Shown piece by piece: positions 44,179-44,273 of a stretch of DNA of 44,273 bases. Position numbers and translations under genes: made by a program. This stretch comes from Nocardia carnea. GTDB lineage: Bacteria; Actinomycetota; Actinomycetes; Mycobacteriales; Mycobacteriaceae. The stretch covers positions 1-44,273 of the forward strand of contig NZ_JARWOV010000025.1 of assembly GCF_029868855.1 (NCBI RefSeq). Reading direction: 5' to 3'. The notes under the pieces were generated by a model. It was not told the origin of the DNA and ran no database searches. It saw only the letters and a program-made list of their open reading frames with translations. The stretch's first letter is position 1. Each line of letters starts with the position of its first letter.

Positions 44179-44273
44179 GGGGGGGGGGGGGGGGCGGGGG
44201 GGGGGGGGGGGGCCGCCCGCGGCCGCGGGGGGGGGGGGGCGGGCGCCGGGGGGGGGGGGGGGGGGGGGGGGGG
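44176..44273. other. G homopolymer contig end
   Basis: Nearly pure G with a few C, matching the artefact at position 1. It interrupts the permease frame. The true sequence beyond about 44175 is unknown. Confidence 0.88.

Noticed and set aside
1..44273. CRISPR arrays, rRNA and tRNA genes
   Set aside because: No regularly spaced repeats and no rRNA or tRNA sequence were recognised on either strand by reading; a tRNAscan or CRISPR finder run was not possible.

Overview
The window is a high-GC actinobacterial contig, most likely from a Nocardia-like member of the Mycobacteriales. The evidence is the strong G/C bias at third codon positions, frequent GTG starts, a WhiB gene, and gene blocks that match Mycobacterium tuberculosis in order (pgsA2-gcvH-garA-Rv1828-Rv1829-Rv1830-gcvP ... 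Rv1836c-like, glcB; and Rv3531c-Rv3530c-Rv3529c). Both extreme ends (about 1-110 and 44176-44273) are G/C homopolymer and look like sequencing or assembly artefact.

Layout. 209-3745: two alpha/beta hydrolases behind a GlxA/AraC-type regulator, with a divergent TetR gene. 3858-10780: a two-sided block. To the left lie an IclR regulator and cysD-cysNC (sulfate activation to APS and PAPS). To the right lie an Rv3531c-like protein, an SDR and a PAPS-type sulfotransferase. Both the right-hand operon promoter and the cysD promoter have a TTGACC -35 followed five bases later by a KstR-type palindrome (TAGAACAGGTTCTA and TAGAAACGTGTTCTA). 10915-19574: thioesterase, thioredoxin overlapping a membrane Ser/Thr kinase, IclR regulator, FAD dehydrogenase (Rv0785-like), heme oxygenase, and a ThrE-type exporter with a long tail. 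19915-25189: acyl-CoA oxidase-like flavoprotein, PAP2 phosphatase, NERD-like membrane protein, DUF2252 protein.

25775-33015 is the conserved core: phosphatidyltransferase, GcvH, GarA, two MerR-type regulators flanking a bifunctional-nuclease-domain protein, then a tandem glycine riboswitch and gcvP. A VWA membrane protein, a WhiB/HNH pair with a possible 52-aa leader gene, and glcB (malate synthase G) follow. Glycine cleavage, GarA (a regulator of 2-oxoglutarate/glutamate flux) and malate synthase together form a central C1/C2 metabolism block.

After a very strong terminator at 39069-39104 the sequence becomes lower in GC and holds gene remnants (a GerW-like fragment and a frameshifted membrane protein). 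Accessory genes follow: SDR with divergent TetR, a luciferase-like monooxygenase remnant, a second TetR divergent from a PNPOx-like protein, and the start of an APC permease that runs into the artefactual end.

The most interesting candidate system is the 3858-10780 block: a lipid or steroid sulfation module in which PAPS synthesis and the sulfotransferase operon seem to share a KstR-type operator architecture. This is inferred from sequence only.
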